Part shown: one piece after another, positions 17,860 through 21,311 of the stretch
Layout: every line of letters begins with the position of its first letter
Position numbering within the stretch: the stretch's first letter is position 1
Origin: Welwitschia mirabilis
Taxonomy: Eukaryota; Gnetophyta; Gnetopsida; Welwitschiales
Direction: 5' to 3'
DNA length: 21,311 bases
Assembly (NCBI GenBank): GCA_051453625.1
Contig: JBOZIK010000001.1
Location: forward strand, 48,501,060 to 48,522,370
Program-made: the position numbers and the translations under genes
The notes under the pieces: generated by a model
Databases searched by the model: none
The model's input: the letters and a program-made list of their open reading frames with translations, nothing else
What the model was told of the DNA's origin: nothing

Positions 17860-20532
17860 ATTACAACGTACCCCTACTTGATAGGTGATGTCCTTCCACT
17901 AGATTGAAAAAGACTTCACTGAAGGAGGGTCACAAGACTTAGGCCCAAATTGGTATCCTTGGCCATAAACCAGACCACACCCAAATGGGTACTGTCTCAT
18001 GCATAGTGATCTTCCTCTATTATTGATAGAATTCTTCTTTCTTTTAACCCATCCTAGAGGGATGTGACTCATGGTGAGAACACCATTCCCTCCTTGATGC
18101 TCCTCATGTAAAGTTAACCAATGATGTGTTCATTAACGAGTAACATTTATTTGTAAATAGGAAAGCCACAATAATTTTGTAATTTTTTTGTAATCAGAAA
18201 TATAATGAATCATTTGCAGTATTTAGATTGTCCATTTGATTTCCCCCCCTTTGTATTGCTTTTTATAAAGTGCAGTCCTTGAAAGCTAAGAAACTCACAA
18301 ATGGAAATTGCAAAGCTAGTTTAGTCTAGCAAGTCATAAGACAAAGAAAACACTTAAATGTTCCTCAATTGTATTCTTCCTCAAATGCTAAGCAGTAAAA
18401 GACTAAACTAACTTAAAAGGGTAGTATATAAATCAACAGAACCACTAAAGGAACAAGAAGTACTTAAGTTCTTAAAGAAACAAACGAAAATATTATTTCA
18501 AGCTATGTTTATAAGGAAGTGTTGAAGATTAAGTTATCATCCAAACATTACTTAGAATAATTCAATTCTAACAAATAGAGCTTACAAATCAAAATTGAAA
18601 GTTGCAACAAAAAACACATTTAAATCAAGTAAATGTAATGTGACAAATGAGGCTTGCTTATAAAACATTACTTAGATTTGTTAAACAAAAGGAATTTTAT
18701 AACAAAAATTTAAACGCAAGTAAACAAGAGATGCAATAATTTCAAGTGACTAAAACCCAGGTGCTTGAAGACCAATGAAACATCACCTACTAGGTAGAGT
18801 GAGACTACATGAAAAGATAACATAAGAAGCAAAACTTTCTTCGCAAAGGCCAAACTACCATAGCCACAAATTGATAGATTATTACACTCAGAGATTATAA
18901 CAACGACAATCTAATCAAGTGAAGACTAAGACCAAGTAATGTTCCCTGAGGTTTAGAATCTGACAAGTGAAGTTGTGTCTGCCTTGCACAGTCCTTATGT
19001 TAAGTTTTGAAGCCTTCTACACTATTACATAAACTATTGCATCCCTGTCTTTCACAAATACTAAACTGCTTCTTCATTATTCACGACCTACTAATTATAC
19101 CTAACATTTTCATTAATTATTATTTTGTTAAGTATTATAATTTTTATTTCTATACTTAATATCCTTGTTTATTTGAGTAAAATTTTCATTTCACATAAAG
19201 TTTATTTTCACTTTATTTTTCCTGGCTGTAAACATAACATGCCATTAGAACATATATGTTATAATTACCAACATGTTATCAGAGGACATTTATTGGAGTA
19301 CTCACATAACGCTACTCAATCTAGAATTAGAACAAGAATCAGAGAACACAAGTCTATAATCTAAAGAAGTCACCTAGGAGAATGTTAGGCCTTGATTCAA
19401 TTAATGTGATAGGTGCAGAAAATATGGCCTAAGTCACAGAGGAGGCAAAAGGTAATTCAGAGTCCTCTCAACAAATTAGATATACACAGACATCTACATC
19501 CCATAGAAACCCTCAAAGAAATTGTAATATATAGTGCAATGCTAGGAACCTTAGTCAATACAGTGGTCCCATGAAAAGTAATTGAAGCTTATTACCGAAA
19601 GACCTATAAGAGAATTTCATAATGTAACCAAAAAAGCTTAGTAAATGTGCCATTCAAAGAAGAATGGGGAAATCACCTAACAACGATTTGAACCATATAT
19701 TGTCTCAAGGGAGAGGTTATGGAAGACATTTCTCAAAATAAATCACATGCATATCAATAAGTATTCTGGAAAGACAAGGTGAGATTGAGGTGAAAAGAGA
19801 CAAAAATGGTAAAGGGAGGGGAAGAGAGAGCTAATAGGGCAATCCAAAATGTCAAATACAAGTAAAGCTAAAACACTTGATCTAAGATATGAAATGTGTT
19901 AGGGATTCTTGAAGATTGATATCATGTAGCATCAATTTGAATTAATTTACCCTGTACCATGATTATAACTCTGTAAAAAATGTTCAGAATTGTGCAGATT
20001 GATAGCAGTTAGATCATAGAATTGTGGGACAGAATGAGTTTTGGTAACTAGAAATCTGTTGGGATTAGCAGCTTTAATCTAGTACAGCTGATGCTGGCTA
20101 AGATCATCATTAAGCTACAAGACTTCAGAAAAGATGACAGTCTGCAATATTCATAAATATGTAGGAATCCTGAATAATGAATAAGATGACTGGATGAGTA
20201 AAAAGTGCCAAAAGATTGTGATAGATGAGATTTAATGAATTAGATCTCTTAAACATCTTCTACACTTAAGGATCCATCTAATGCACATCAATCATTTATC
20301 AAATGGAATAATTCTTAGTGATGATCCAACATGACACTTCTGTATTTCTACATTGCATCACTACCTAGCCATCAAGGTCTATTGTACATTCAAACCACAA
20401 GTGTCATCATCATAATAAACTATAACAATAACATAATAGTATCTTCTGTACTGTCTATGAACACAGTTTCAGAAGAAGGCAATCTCCAAAAGGTATCAAT
20501 TATACATTTCTCAAATATCAAACCAACCTCAC

Positions 20533-20608
20533 CATGTTTATGGGGCTTGTCATTTATGAAAACACGCTCCCATGGCTTTTCAGTTATGCTTATAGACACT
20601 CCAGTAAC
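20533..20608 (-). CDS. UOX: Uricase (urate oxidase), internal exon A
   Basis: Uricase oxidises urate to 5-hydroxyisourate and hydrogen peroxide in peroxisomes, as part of purine breakdown. On the minus strand this exon follows a clear acceptor (tattaccag at 20609-20617) and ends at a GTGAGG donor just below 20533. It opens in phase 0 and encodes 25 codons plus one base. The peptide contains ITEKPWERV and DKPHKH, which match the conserved plant uricase segment EKPWERV...KPHxHG. The last base (G) pairs with the first two bases of exon B to complete the Gly codon of the HG-FKLG junction. There is no stop or frameshift. The open frame runs past both splice sites (20420-20656), but the residues beyond them do not resemble uricase. 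The exons for the N-terminal part are not in the remaining 0.7 kb to the right. Identification is from remembered family sequence, without a search. Confidence 0.93.
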
Positions 20609-20789
20609 CTGGTAATACATAAATAAAATAAAACTTACAACAGGAAAGTAAAACAAAAAGAACTTTGTAGAAGCATAAATGTTTTAATGATTCATGACTG
20701 CATATGTAGATTTTATAACATGAAGAAAATGAAATCATTGCATACAAAGAATGCATTAAAAAAATGAAAGCATAATGCTCATAGCAATG

Positions 20790-21311
20790 AATAAAATGTC
20801 AGCAAATTAAAATGTCGGCGGACTCAAAAAGTTGTGTCAGGGGGACATGTCGCCATTGTGTCAGTAATATGTTGGAGCAAAATGTAGGCAATTGTTTTTC
20901 TCAAAAAAAATGCAAAGCTTATTAATTTTATGAGATGTGCAATCAATCAATGCTCTACTCGCAAAAATGGATTTTCCATGGGAAAATTGTGATTTTTCCC
21001 TTCAATTTTTCTCGCTATTCATTGGTTTGTTGCGCAGAAAATGGTTTTTTTTTTTTTGGCCAGAAAACAATTTTAACGGTACCTGTGTGAGACATTTTAA
21101 AAATGTTGGCAATATGTCGGCAAAAAGTCGGAAATGTTGGAAATGTTACCGACTTTTTTAAAATGTTGGCCGAAAATGTTGGCCGACTTCAAGACAGTTT
21201 CAAATTGAAAAAACGGCAACTTCAAGATATTTTCTGAAGAAATATTGGGAGAAACCCTTTTATTCGATATATCAAAGTATTTACAATACCCACTTATTTA
21301 TAGGACACAGG
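20790..21311 (-). repeat. LTR-like sequence with repeated GTTGGC/GTCGGC words
   Basis: The words aaatgttggc, aatatgtcggc, aaatgtcggcg and aaatgttggaaatg recur near 20794-20885 and 21101-21188. At the right edge the minus strand has TATAAATAAG (21293-21302) and, about 30 bases downstream, AATAAA (21259-21264). This close TATA/polyadenylation spacing is common in LTR R regions. No open frame or partner repeat is seen, and the sequence leaves the window. Confidence 0.45.

Larger units (their letters stand above)
15209..20532 (-). other. Long uricase intron between exons A and B (5,324 bases)
   Basis: The intron starts GTGAGG (minus strand, ending at 20532) and finishes ctttaag at 15209. It is phase 1, splitting the Gly codon of HG-FKLG. 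It is AT-rich and contains two tRNA-Met primer-binding-site relics (16638-16649 and 17848-17859), an open stretch with two stops (17077-17636), and a short exon-like minus-strand stretch (16255-16353). I recognise nothing in 15216-16250, 16660-17070, 18200-20300 or 20310-20520 beyond AT-rich sequence. No further uricase exon was seen inside it, and none is expected because exons A and B join directly. Confidence 0.85.

Noticed and set aside
1-21311. CRISPR array, bacterial operon or phage system
   Set aside because: The repeats are microsatellite, minisatellite and LTR units; the genes have introns and the elements are plant LTR retrotransposons.

Overview
The window looks like nuclear DNA of a seed plant with a large, repeat-rich genome. 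A gymnosperm is my guess, from the long TE-filled introns and strongly eroded retrotransposons, but nothing here identifies the species. There is no bacterial-style gene organisation, and almost all open frames longer than 60 codons are remnants of retrotransposons, repeats or chance.

The host gene is on the minus strand. Three short exons at 20533-20608, 15099-15208 and 14909-15000 join in phase and encode the central part of a peroxisomal urate oxidase (uricase). Exons A and B are separated by a 5,324-base intron, and exons B and C by only 98 bases. The 5' exons lie beyond the right edge. The 3' exons, including the peroxisomal targeting end, were not found in the 14.9 kb to the left, so they are either beyond the left edge or lost.

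That left part is three retrotransposon insertions plus spacer. Positions 1 to about 2250 hold the 5' part of a decayed minus-strand Ty1/copia element, whose integrase region runs into a (TA)n/(GA)n microsatellite. Positions 4243-7952 hold a plus-strand Ty3/gypsy element with two LTRs and a perfect 5-bp target duplication (CCTAT). It has lost its reverse transcriptase and is inserted in a purine-rich minisatellite of roughly 28-bp units. Positions 8796-13958 hold a nearly complete minus-strand Ty1/copia element with two LTRs, broken frames and an assembly gap of 482 N.

The 5.3-kb uricase intron carries two isolated tRNA-Met primer-binding-site relics and two unrecognised open stretches. The right edge (20790-21311) looks like part of another LTR. 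If uricase continues past the left edge, all three elements sit inside one of its introns. The two copia elements would be in sense and the gypsy element in antisense relative to the gene.
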